This document shows positions 42,874-51,449 of a stretch of DNA of 64,000 bases, piece after piece (position 1 is the stretch's first letter; every line of letters begins with the position of its first letter). Source of the DNA: an uncultured Polaribacter sp. (lineage in GTDB: Bacteria > Bacteroidota > Bacteroidia > Flavobacteriales > Flavobacteriaceae); assembly GCF_947503875.1 (NCBI RefSeq), contig NZ_CANNFH010000002.1, positions 516,877 through 580,876 of the forward strand, given 5' to 3'. The notes under the pieces are model-generated. The model was not told the origin of the DNA, did no database searches, and worked only from the letters and a program-made list of their open reading frames with translations. The translations under genes and the position numbers were made by a program.

Positions 42874-44523
42874 TTAATTTTTATTTATCGGCATTTCTAT
42901 ATCAAAAACAGTTTCTCCTTTTTTAGATTGTAGTTTTAAAATTCCTTTACAAATTTCTACTCTACTTTTTATATTATTCAATCCAAAGCCTTTACTAGTT
43001 TCGTTCGTATTAAAACCAGTGCCATTATCCGTATAATATAAAGATAAAAAATCATCAAACTCTGTAAGCGATATTTTTATTTGTGAAGGATTCCCGTGTT
43101 TTATAGAGTTATTAATTAATTCTTGAGTAATTCTGTATAGGTTAATAGCTTGTTCTACGCTTATTTTAGAGTTTTCCTCTTTTGTTGCATCATCAAAACA
43201 AATAAGAATTGGCGTCGATTTTTTAATGTTAGCAACGTATTTTTCTAGCGTTGTTCCAATACCAAATTTACTTAAACTTGTAGGCATTAGAATATTGGTC
43301 ATTTGCCTTACTTCTGCTATGGCGTCATCTATATATGTTTTTATGATGTCTTTTTTGTCTTTGTCTGTAATTTTATTCTGAATATAAATTTTTAAAGTGG
43401 TTAGTAAAGGTCCTAAACCATCGTGTAATTCTCTAGCCAACCTGGTTCTTTCAGCTTCTAAATTCTGAATTAAAAAACGCTTGTTAGCAGTGTTTAGCTC
43501 ACTTTCTAAAGTACGGTAAGCTTCTAGTTTATTGCGCATTTTTAGTAAACTTTCGCCTAAAATATCCGCCTTACTTTTAGGTTTGTAAGCACTCTTTAAG
43601 TTCATATTTCCTATTTCACTGGAAAAAGTAACAGCACTAGCAATTGCAGCACTTAAATTGTCTAGTGCAAAATTCATTTGTTTTATTTCTTTCGGACTTT
43701 TTTTAAGTTTAATTCTTTGCGTGTAATTCCCTTTTGCCATAAAATCTATATGGCGTTCTAGTTTTTTTAGTGGATTTGTAATTATTTTAGTTAAAAATAA
43801 AGATAATGTAACAGATATAGACAGTATAAATAAGGTAAGTATACATAGTTTTAAGCGTAGTTTTTGCAAAGGTATTGTAATTTCTTTCACATCTATTTCA
43901 GACAGTATTACCCAATTTAAATTTCTTATATGAATAGGAGTAAAGGCACTGTAAACGGGTATATTTCTATAATCTTTAATTACTTTTGTGCCACTTTTGT
44001 TTAACATGCTAGTGGCAACACCTTCTGTTTTGGCTATGATAGTATAAGGCGTTTTTTCAGGATAAAAACGAGACGGTGTACGCAGTCTATAATCTTCACC
44101 TACAATGTAAGATTCGCCACTAGCACCCATACCTGCTCTTTCTGTTAGAATATTTTTAATTTTAGTATAGTCTAATGTTTTTATAAAACGCTGGCCATTT
44201 ACTATTTTAATAAAGGTAACCGCTGTTTCTTTTTTAGGATTAAGGTAGGTTAAATCGAAAATACCTGTGGTTAAAAATTTGTTGGCGGGTATTGGAAAAG
44301 AAGCTGTGGTATCTGGCGAGATATTTTCTTTAAAAGACGTAAATTCTTTTTCTATTAATTTTGTAAGCTGATTTTGTTTTAGGGTTCTAATAGAGTTTAA
44401 CTGTAGTAAGATACGTTGGTCTAAGGCTCTAGAAAATTCAGTATAAAAAATAAAAGAAACGGCTAAAACAGCAAATAAGACTAAAGAGTTTATAATTAGT
44501 ACAATCCAAGTTTTAACTTTCAT
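42874..44523 (-). CDS. Membrane sensor histidine kinase (HisKA_3 type)
   Basis: A 549-residue kinase: TM1 at residues about 7-28, a periplasmic sensor of about 190 residues (Cache-like, with GASGESYIVGEDYRLRTPSR), TM2 at about 222-245, a HAMP domain, a DHp helix with phosphoacceptor His364 region in ERTRLARELHDGLGP, then the ATPase domain (N box ELINNSIKHG, G boxes DNGTGF and GFGLNNIKSRVE). The ligand is unknown; the GESYIVGxDYRLRT pattern is found in Cache/CHASE-like sensors of small organic molecules. It drives the adjacent regulator. Confidence 0.92.
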   Translation of the reverse strand: MKVKTWIVLIINSLVLFAVLAVSFIFYTEFSRALDQRILLQLNSIRTLKQNQLTKLIEKEFTSFKENISPDTTASFPIPANKFLTTGIFDLTYLNPKKETAVTFIKIVNGQRFIKTLDYTKIKNILTERAGMGASGESYIVGEDYRLRTPSRFYPEKTPYTIIAKTEGVATSMLNKSGTKVIKDYRNIPVYSAFTPIHIRNLNWVILSEIDVKEITIPLQKLRLKLCILTLFILSISVTLSLFLTKIITNPLKKLERHIDFMAKGNYTQRIKLKKSPKEIKQMNFALDNLSAAIASAVTFSSEIGNMNLKSAYKPKSKADILGESLLKMRNKLEAYRTLESELNTANKRFLIQNLEAERTRLARELHDGLGPLLTTLKIYIQNKITDKDKKDIIKTYIDDAIAEVRQMTNILMPTSLSKFGIGTTLEKYVANIKKSTPILICFDDATKEENSKISVEQAINLYRITQELINNSIKHGNPSQIKISLTEFDDFLSLYYTDNGTGFNTNETSKGFGLNNIKSRVEICKGILKLQSKKGETVFDIEMPINKN

Positions 44524-44630
44524 TACAATGTAATTCTATTTTCGTTATCTTTATTCTAGGAACTAAAGTTAAACATTTATTGTTAAAAATTCACCTGTTT
44601 TTAAGGCAATTTTTAAAGTTTATCCAAAAG

Positions 44631-44665
44631 AAAAACCCATTTCCTGTGCTAGAAAATGGGTTTTT
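44631..44665 (-). terminator. Terminator after glutamine synthetase II
   Basis: AAAAACCCATTT and AAATGGGTTTTT form a 12-base stem; T runs on both strands make it bidirectional. Confidence 0.88.
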
Positions 44666-44687
44666 AAATATGTATTATAAACTAAAA

Positions 44688-45701
44688 TTATTTAATAGGC
44701 TTAACCGTTTTAATAATTCTTGCTGCAATTTTATATGGATCTCCATTAGAAGAAGGTCTTCTATCTTCTAACCAACCTTTATAACCTTTTTCTACAGCTA
44801 TAATTGGTATTCTAATAGATGCACCTCTATCTGAAACTCCCCAAGAGAAATCGTCAATAGAAGCAGTTTCGTGTAAACCTGTTAAACGTTGGTCGTTAAA
44901 CTCTCCATAAACAGCAATATGTTCTTTAGTGTAAGGTCTAAAAGCTTCACAAATTTCTGCATACTTTTCTTTAGAACCACAAGTTCTTAAGATTGAATTA
45001 GAGAAGTTAGCGTGCATACCAGAACCATTCCAATCTCCTTTTACTGGTTTTGGATGATACTCAATATACCAACCATATTTTTCTGTTAATCTGTCTAATA
45101 AGTAACGTGCAATCCAAATTTCGTCACCAGCTTTTTTAGCTCCTTTTGCAAACAATTGGAATTCCCATTGTCCAGATGCAACTTCTTGGTTAATACCTTC
45201 AAAGTTTAAACCAGCGTCTATACATAAATCAGCATGCTCTTCAACAAAATCTCTACCAAAAGTATTTCTACCACCTACGGAACAGTAGTACATACCTTGT
45301 GGTCCAGGATAACCACCAACAGGGAAACCTAAAGGTAATTGTGTTTTAGAATCCATAATAAAGTATTCTTGCTCAAAACCAAACCAGAAATCATTATCAT
45401 CATCTTCTATTGTAGCTCTACCATTAGATACGTGTGGGGTACCATCTGCATTTAAAACTTCTGTCATCACTAAGTATCCATTAATTCTTGCAGGATCTGG
45501 ATAAATTGCTACTGGCTTTAAAATACAATCAGAAGCACCACCAGATGCTTGTTTTGTAGATGAACCGTCAAAAGACCAATTTCCTAACTCTTCTACAGTT
45601 CCTTGAAAGTTTTCATGTTCTTCAACTTTGGTTTTACTTCTCATGTTTTGAGTTGGAAAGTAACCATCTAACCAAATGTATTCTAATTTAATTTTTGCCA
45701 T
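44688..45701 (-). CDS. Glutamine synthetase, type II (eukaryote-like)
   Basis: A 337-residue enzyme joining ammonia to glutamate with ATP. The start at 45701 (MAKIKLEYIWLDG) is conserved; the 20 codons upstream are not. Type II landmarks are NWSFDGSSTKQASG, FGFEQEYF (metal site), GDWNGSGMHANFS (ATP loop), and WGVSDRGASIRIP. Type II enzymes are short and decameric and lack the adenylylation Tyr loop of type I, so control is probably transcriptional. It is transcribed divergently from a type III enzyme. Confidence 0.93.
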   Translation of the reverse strand: MAKIKLEYIWLDGYFPTQNMRSKTKVEEHENFQGTVEELGNWSFDGSSTKQASGGASDCILKPVAIYPDPARINGYLVMTEVLNADGTPHVSNGRATIEDDDNDFWFGFEQEYFIMDSKTQLPLGFPVGGYPGPQGMYYCSVGGRNTFGRDFVEEHADLCIDAGLNFEGINQEVASGQWEFQLFAKGAKKAGDEIWIARYLLDRLTEKYGWYIEYHPKPVKGDWNGSGMHANFSNSILRTCGSKEKYAEICEAFRPYTKEHIAVYGEFNDQRLTGLHETASIDDFSWGVSDRGASIRIPIIAVEKGYKGWLEDRRPSSNGDPYKIAARIIKTVKPIK

Positions 45702-45868
45702 AATTTTGTTTAATGAATAATAATTACTCCACAAAAATGAAATTTTTTGATTAGATATCAAAAAAAATAGGGGTTAAATGTCTAAATTTGCGCAAAAATA
45801 ATTTTATCCCTAATTTTTTTAGGGGTCATTTATTTAAAAGAAAAAAAAATACTGTAAAAATTACCAAT

Positions 45869-48052
45869 ATGTCAATTATTAGATTTAATGCTTTGCAAGA
45901 AACTTTAAAAAGAAGTGCCCTTAAGGTAGAACAGAACGAAAAACGCTCTGCTCTTTTTGGAAAGAATGTGTTTAATAAATATGCAATGCAGCAATACCTA
46001 ACACGCGCTGCTTATGAGAGTGTAATGAATGCCAAAGAACATGGTACAAGAATAGATCGTAAAATTGCAGATCAAGTGGCAGTAAGTATGAAAGATTGGG
46101 CAATGTCTAAAGGTGCAACACATTATACACATTGGTTTCAACCACTTACAGGAGCAACTGCAGAAAAGCATGATGCTTTTTTTGAATCTATAAACGGTAG
46201 TTTAGCCATGGAAAAATTTGATGGTGAGCAACTAGTGCAACAAGAACCAGATGCTTCTAGTTTTCCAAACGGCGGAATTAGAAACACTTTTGAGGCAAGA
46301 GGTTACACAGCATGGGACCCAACATCGCCAGCCTTTATTTACGACACAACATTATGTATACCTACAATTTTTGTAGCATATACTGGTGAGGCTTTAGATA
46401 ATAAAACACCTTTGCTTAGAGCCTTACAAGCTTTAGATACACACGCAACTGCAATTTGTAAGTATTTTGATAAAAACGCCAATAAAGTTTCAGCAACCTT
46501 AGGTTGGGAGCAAGAATTTTTTCTAATTGATGATGCTTTGGCAAACTCAAGACCAGATTTACAATTAACAGGTAGAACACTATTAGGGCATTTGCCAGCA
46601 AAAGGGCAGCAATTAGATGATCATTATTTTGGGATAATTCCTGCAAGAGCCATGGCTTTTATGCAAGATTTAGAAGAAGAATGTATGGTTTTAGGCATTC
46701 CTGTAAAAACAAGGCATAATGAGGTAGCACCCAATCAGTTTGAAATTGCCCCAATTTTTGAAGAAGCAAATTTAGCAGTAGACCACAATTCTTTGTTAAT
46801 GGATGTAATGCAAAAAGTATCTAAAAGACATCATTTTAAAGTATTGTTTCATGAAAAACCCTTTTCTGGTATCAATGGCTCTGGTAAACACAACAATTGG
46901 TCTCTGTCTTTAGACAATAAAATCAATTTGCTAAGCCCTGGTAAAACACCAATGAAAAACTTACAATTTTTAACCTTTTTTATAAACACAATAAAAGCCG
47001 TTTATCAAAATGAAGAATTGTTAAGATCTGCTGTGGCCTCTGCTAGTAACGATTGTAGATTGGGCGCAAGTGAAGCACCACCAAACATTATTTCTATATT
47101 TATTGGCTCACAACTATCTGCCGTTTTAGACGAGCTAGAAAATGTAACCATAGGAAAATTATCACCACAAGAAAAAACAGATTTAAAACTAAATATCATT
47201 GGTAAAATTCCAGAAATATTATTAGACAATACAGACAGAAACAGAACCTCTCCATTTGCTTTTACAGGTAATAAATTCGAGTTTAGAGCAGTAGGCGCTT
47301 TTTCTAATTGCGCAAGTGCAATGACGGCGCTAAACACCATTGTAGCCAAACAATTAAAAGATTTTAAAGTAGCTGTAGACCATTTAATTGAAACTAAAAA
47401 ACTTAAAAAAGACGAAGCTATTTTTAACGTTTTAAGAGAATACATCAAAGAAAGTAAAAATATCCGTTTTGAAGGCGATAGTTATGGAACAGTTTGGGAA
47501 AAAGAAGCTAAAAAAAGAGGTTTAAGTAACAATAAAAACACACCAGAAGCCTTAAAAATAAAAATAGATAAAAACGTAATAGCGCTGTACAAAGAAATGG
47601 AAGTAATGAACGAAGTAGAAATACAAGCGCGTTACGAAATAAAATTGCAAGAGTACACTAAGAAACTACAAATAGAAAGCAGAGTTTTAGGCGATATTGC
47701 TAGAAATCATGTAGTGCCAACCGCTATTATTTATCAAAATACATTATTAGAAAACACTAAAAATTTAAAAGAAATATTTGGTGCCGATTTTAAGAACATT
47801 GCCAAAGAACAGATAGAGCTTATCATGGTAATTTCTAACCATATTACCCAAATTAATGCGCTAACCCTAAAAATGATTGAAGCACGAAAAAAAGCATATG
47901 ATTTTGAAGGATTAAAATTAGCGGAGCATTATTGCAATAAGGTAAAACCATTTTTTAACCAGATACGTAACCATTGTGATGCCCTAGAAACTATGGTAGA
48001 TGACAATTTATGGCCGCTTACAAAGTACAGAGAATTGTTATTCACTAAATAA
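45869..48052 (+). CDS. glnN: Glutamine synthetase, type III
   Basis: A 727-residue type III enzyme, the long form found in Bacteroidota and cyanobacteria. The start at 45869 (MSIIRFNALQET) is the conserved one; the frame runs 27 codons further up. Landmarks are THYTHWFQPLTG, LGWEQEFFLID (metal site), TRHNEVAPNQFEIAPIFEEAN, and GINGSGKHNNWS (ATP loop). The C-terminal 150 residues form the helical extension typical of GSIII. A TAAATTTG box lies at 45783-45790 in the divergent promoter region. Confidence 0.95.
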   Translation: MSIIRFNALQETLKRSALKVEQNEKRSALFGKNVFNKYAMQQYLTRAAYESVMNAKEHGTRIDRKIADQVAVSMKDWAMSKGATHYTHWFQPLTGATAEKHDAFFESINGSLAMEKFDGEQLVQQEPDASSFPNGGIRNTFEARGYTAWDPTSPAFIYDTTLCIPTIFVAYTGEALDNKTPLLRALQALDTHATAICKYFDKNANKVSATLGWEQEFFLIDDALANSRPDLQLTGRTLLGHLPAKGQQLDDHYFGIIPARAMAFMQDLEEECMVLGIPVKTRHNEVAPNQFEIAPIFEEANLAVDHNSLLMDVMQKVSKRHHFKVLFHEKPFSGINGSGKHNNWSLSLDNKINLLSPGKTPMKNLQFLTFFINTIKAVYQNEELLRSAVASASNDCRLGASEAPPNIISIFIGSQLSAVLDELENVTIGKLSPQEKTDLKLNIIGKIPEILLDNTDRNRTSPFAFTGNKFEFRAVGAFSNCASAMTALNTIVAKQLKDFKVAVDHLIETKKLKKDEAIFNVLREYIKESKNIRFEGDSYGTVWEKEAKKRGLSNNKNTPEALKIKIDKNVIALYKEMEVMNEVEIQARYEIKLQEYTKKLQIESRVLGDIARNHVVPTAIIYQNTLLENTKNLKEIFGADFKNIAKEQIELIMVISNHITQINALTLKMIEARKKAYDFEGLKLAEHYCNKVKPFFNQIRNHCDALETMVDDNLWPLTKYRELLFTK

Positions 48053-48078
48053 AATGTGCATATGAATTGTTTAAATTT

Positions 48079-48157
48079 GGGCGTTTTAACAGGCTTTCAC
48101 TACTCGCTTCACGCCAAAAAGCGTGAGAGCTCAAACAGGCCGTTCAATCCCTAACGC
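48079..48157 (+). repeat. Structured dispersed repeat, family C, copy 2
   Basis: It starts GGGCGTTTTAACAGGCTTTC and ends TTCAATCCCTAACGC; GCGTT (48081-48085) pairs with AACGC (48153-48157). The central hairpin is TCACGC-CAAAAA-GCGTGA. The optional hairpin between GGGCG and TTTTAACAGGC, present in copy 1, is absent here. Confidence 0.75.
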
Positions 48158-48207
48158 ATAGTGCCAGTTAAAAAAGTTAGTTGTTCAAAATAACAGATAG
48201 AAATTTC

Positions 48208-48267
48208 AGACCTCACAGATTTTGGTACTAAACATTATTTAGTAAATAAACTTGTGAGGTCTTTTTT
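48208..48267 (+). terminator. Intrinsic terminator with long loop
   Basis: AGACCTCACA and TGTGAGGTCT, then T6. The loop holds a second, smaller A/T hairpin (ACTAAA..TTTAGT). It ends the type III synthetase transcript. Confidence 0.85.
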
Positions 48268-48389
48268 AACATCAAAAACTATATTTCCTGTGCTACTTTG
48301 CATTAAATACTCTTAAAACTAAATTCATTATATTTTCTAGGGTTTGTTTTAATCAAAAGATTAAATTTGCAACTTACAATACCATAATT

Positions 48390-49568
48390 ATGAGTCAAGA
48401 AGTTTCTAAAAGATACGCACAAAGAGGAGTTTCCGCATCAAAAGAAGATGTACATAACGCCATTAAAAATATAGACAAAGGCCTTTTTCCCAAAGCATTT
48501 TGTAAAATTGTGCCAGATTATTTAACCAATGATAATGATTATTGTTTAATAATGCATGCAGATGGAGCAGGTACAAAATCTTCTTTGGCTTACATGTATT
48601 GGAAAGAAACCGGAGACATTTCTGTATGGAAAGGTATTGCACAAGACGCCTTAATCATGAATATTGATGACCTTTTGTGTGTTGGAGCTACAGATAATAT
48701 TATGTTATCGTCTACCATTGGTAGAAACAAAAGTAAAATTCCAGGAGAAGTTTTATCAGCAATTATAAACGGTACAGAAGAACTTATAGAAGGTTTAAAA
48801 GGCTTTGGTGTAACCATCCATTCAACAGGTGGCGAAACTGCAGATGTTGGAGATTTGGTAAGAACCATAATTGTAGATTCTACAGTAGCAGCCAGAATGA
48901 AACGTACAGATGTTATAGATAATGCAAATATAAAAGCAGGAGATGTAATTGTGGGTTTAGAATCTTTTGGGCAAGCCACTTACGAAACTGAATATAATGG
49001 AGGTATGGGTTCTAATGGGTTAACCTCTGCAAGACATGATGTTTTTCATAAATACTTGGCAGAAAAGTACCCAGAAAGTTTTGATGCTGCTGTGCCAGAA
49101 GAATTGGTATATTCTGGAAATACCAAATTAACAGACAAAGTAGAAAATTCTCCAATAGACGCAGGTAAATTAGTATTATCACCAACAAGAACATACGCAC
49201 CAATTATAAAAGAAATCTTAAATAATTACACTTCAGACAAAGTTCACGGAATGATACATTGTTCTGGAGGTGCACAAACTAAAATTTTACATTTTGTAGA
49301 TAATCTGCATATTGTAAAAGACAATATGTTTAATGTGCCACCATTATTTAAATTAATTCAAGAACAATCCAATACAGATTGGAAAGAGATGTACCAAGTT
49401 TTTAACTGTGGCCATAGAATGGAAATTTATGTTACACCAGAAATAGCAGAAGACATTATTAAAATATCAAAATCTTTTAATGTAGCTGCTAAAATTGTGG
49501 GTAGAGTAGAAGAGGCATCAACCAAAAAGCTTACTATTAAAAGCGAGTTTGGTACTTTTGAATATTAA
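48390..49568 (+). CDS. purM: Phosphoribosylformylglycinamidine cyclo-ligase (AIR synthetase)
   Basis: A 392-residue purine enzyme closing the imidazole ring to give AIR with ATP. It is the longer Bacteroidota form. Landmarks are MHADGAGTKSSLAYMYW (residues 55-71 region), MNIDDLLCVGA, HSTGGETADVGDLV and the C-terminal MYQVFNCGHRMEIYV. A TAAATTTG box at 48362-48369 lies 21 bases before the ATG. Confidence 0.92.
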   Translation: MSQEVSKRYAQRGVSASKEDVHNAIKNIDKGLFPKAFCKIVPDYLTNDNDYCLIMHADGAGTKSSLAYMYWKETGDISVWKGIAQDALIMNIDDLLCVGATDNIMLSSTIGRNKSKIPGEVLSAIINGTEELIEGLKGFGVTIHSTGGETADVGDLVRTIIVDSTVAARMKRTDVIDNANIKAGDVIVGLESFGQATYETEYNGGMGSNGLTSARHDVFHKYLAEKYPESFDAAVPEELVYSGNTKLTDKVENSPIDAGKLVLSPTRTYAPIIKEILNNYTSDKVHGMIHCSGGAQTKILHFVDNLHIVKDNMFNVPPLFKLIQEQSNTDWKEMYQVFNCGHRMEIYVTPEIAEDIIKISKSFNVAAKIVGRVEEASTKKLTIKSEFGTFEY

Positions 49569-49627
49569 AAGTGATTTTTGAACTTTTAAAGTGAAACTTT
49601 TAGAAAGATAAAATAATTTTGTAGAAC

Positions 49628-49669
49628 AAAAACGGTCTTAGTTTATGCTAAAACCGTTTTTGTTTTTTT
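49628..49669 (+). terminator. Terminator after purM
   Basis: AAAAACGGT pairs with ACCGTTTTT, with a nested TTAG/CTAA, then T8. Confidence 0.88.
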
Positions 49670-49687
49670 TAAGTTATTCAAAAATAC

Positions 49688-49977
49688 CTATAACTTCCTT
49701 TCAGATTCCTGAATTTCTAAATCATTTATACTCGCAAAACGTTTTTGCATTAATCCGTTCGCGTTAAATTCCCAATTTCCATTTATCTGTTAGAAATTTT
49801 ACAATTGCTTCTCTTCCGTTTATAAATTGATTTCTATTGCGCCATTCGCTATCTATAGTATAGGCCATAGATACTTTTTCTGGGTCTTTATTATTCCAAG
49901 CATCTTCTGCAGCTTGTATTTTTTGTTTTGCAGCAGTTAAGGTAAATGGTGGTATTGGTTGTTTAATTTCTATGTTT
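49688..49977 (-). pseudogene. DUF1348 (NTF2-like) pseudogene with internal deletion
   Basis: The minus strand reads [19 protein letters not shown], then [39 protein letters not shown] and TDKWKLGI, then stop. Overlapping in another frame is [20 protein letters not shown] to a stop at 49688. Intact relatives have about 40 residues between these parts, so an out-of-frame deletion joined them. No ATG begins the frame. DUF1348 proteins are small NTF2-like folds of about 150 residues. Confidence 0.8.
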
Positions 49978-50261
49978 TATGTTGAATTGAACTTTAAAAA
50001 TCTAATTTAGTTTCAAAAGGTATTGTTTTCTTTTTTTACGTTAAAAGATAGTAAATGTCGCTAAAAAATAGTTAGTCGAAACTAATTTTAGAAACTTAAA
50101 AGTCAGATATCTTTATTTAAACTCTATACAAAAAAGTATTACAACTATTATTACGTTCGTATTACAGGTATAATTTGCGCCTGTTTAAATTTACTCTATT
50201 GAATTTAAAATATAATTCCGATAAAAATTGTAAATTCGCAAATCTAGAATAGTAAGTAAAA

Positions 50262-51338
50262 ATGATAGATAAGTTAAGAATTGTTAAGCAACGTTATGAT
50301 GAGGTTTCTGATTTAATTATTCAGCCAGAAATTATTATGGATCAGAAGCGTTATGCGCAATTGATGAAAGAATATAAAGATTTAGGTGATGTTGTTAAAA
50401 AAGGAGACGAGTATCAACAGCTTACCGAAAATATAGAAGAGGCCAAAGAAATAATAGCAGATGGTTCTGATGCAGAAATGACAGAAATGGCTAAAATGCA
50501 ATTGGATGAAGCCAATACTAGAATTCCGCAGTTAGAAGACGAAATTAAGTTTTTATTAATTCCTAAAGACCCAGAAGATTCTAAAAATGCTGTGGTAGAA
50601 TTACGTGCAGGAACTGGTGGTGATGAAGCCAGTATTTTTGCAGGAGATTTATTTAGAATGTACTCTAAATACTGTGAAAGTAAAGGTTGGAAGGTTTCTA
50701 CAGTAGATTATTCTGAAGGTACAAATGGAGGATTTAAAGAAATTCAGTTTGAGGTAAATGGGGCAGATGTTTACGGTATTTTAAAGTTTGAAGCTGGTGT
50801 ACATCGTGTGCAAAGAGTACCACAAACAGAAACACAAGGACGTGTGCATACTTCTGCAGCTACTTGTATGGTTTTTCCAGAAGCAGAAGAATTTGATGTA
50901 GAAATAAACCCAAAAGATGTAAGAATAGATTTTTTCTGTTCTTCTGGTCCTGGTGGTCAGTCTGTAAACACAACGTATTCTGCTGTACGTTTAACGCATA
51001 TTCCAACTGGCTTGGTGGCACAATGTCAAGATCAAAAGAGTCAGCATAAAAATAAAGAGAAAGCATTTAAAGTACTACGTTCTCGTTTATACGATATGGA
51101 GTTGGCTAAAAAGCAAGCGGAAGATGCATTAAAACGTGGTTCTATGGTATCTTCTGGAGATAGAAGTGCAAAAATTAGAACATATAATTATGCACAGGGT
51201 AGAGTTACAGACCATAGAATTGGTTTGTCTTTATATGATTTACCTAACATTATGAATGGAGATATTCAAAAAATAATAGATGAATTAATGTTGGCAGAAA
51301 ATACTGAAAAATTAAAAGAATTGGGAGATGGAATTTAG
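50262..51338 (+). CDS. prfA: Peptide chain release factor 1
   Basis: A 358-residue RF1. The catalytic GGQ is in [14 protein letters not shown] near residue 228, and the codon-reading PxT tripeptide is PQT in [14 protein letters not shown], so it reads UAA and UAG. Domain order and length are normal. The gap upstream holds the DUF1348 remnant and about 280 AT-rich bases with no other feature. Confidence 0.97.
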   Translation: MIDKLRIVKQRYDEVSDLIIQPEIIMDQKRYAQLMKEYKDLGDVVKKGDEYQQLTENIEEAKEIIADGSDAEMTEMAKMQLDEANTRIPQLEDEIKFLLIPKDPEDSKNAVVELRAGTGGDEASIFAGDLFRMYSKYCESKGWKVSTVDYSEGTNGGFKEIQFEVNGADVYGILKFEAGVHRVQRVPQTETQGRVHTSAATCMVFPEAEEFDVEINPKDVRIDFFCSSGPGGQSVNTTYSAVRLTHIPTGLVAQCQDQKSQHKNKEKAFKVLRSRLYDMELAKKQAEDALKRGSMVSSGDRSAKIRTYNYAQGRVTDHRIGLSLYDLPNIMNGDIQKIIDELMLAENTEKLKELGDGI

Positions 51339-51390
51339 TATTTTAATTTTAAAATACGAAACCTTATAATTTTCTGAGGTTTTTATATAA

Positions 51391-51427
51391 AAAAAAAGCA
51401 AGTATTTATGAATACTTGCTTTTTTTA
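51391..51427. terminator. Bidirectional terminator
   Basis: AAAAAAAGCAAGTATT-TATG-AATACTTGCTTTTTTT: a strong stem serving prfA (plus) and the GH31 gene (minus). Confidence 0.93.
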
Positions 51428-51449
51428 GTTTAAACCATTTTAATAGAAA

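Noticed and set aside
45741..45790. Complete promoter for the type III glutamine synthetase
   Set aside because: TAAATTTG is present, but the nearest TTG is 33 bases upstream instead of about 20, so only the -7 box is mentioned.
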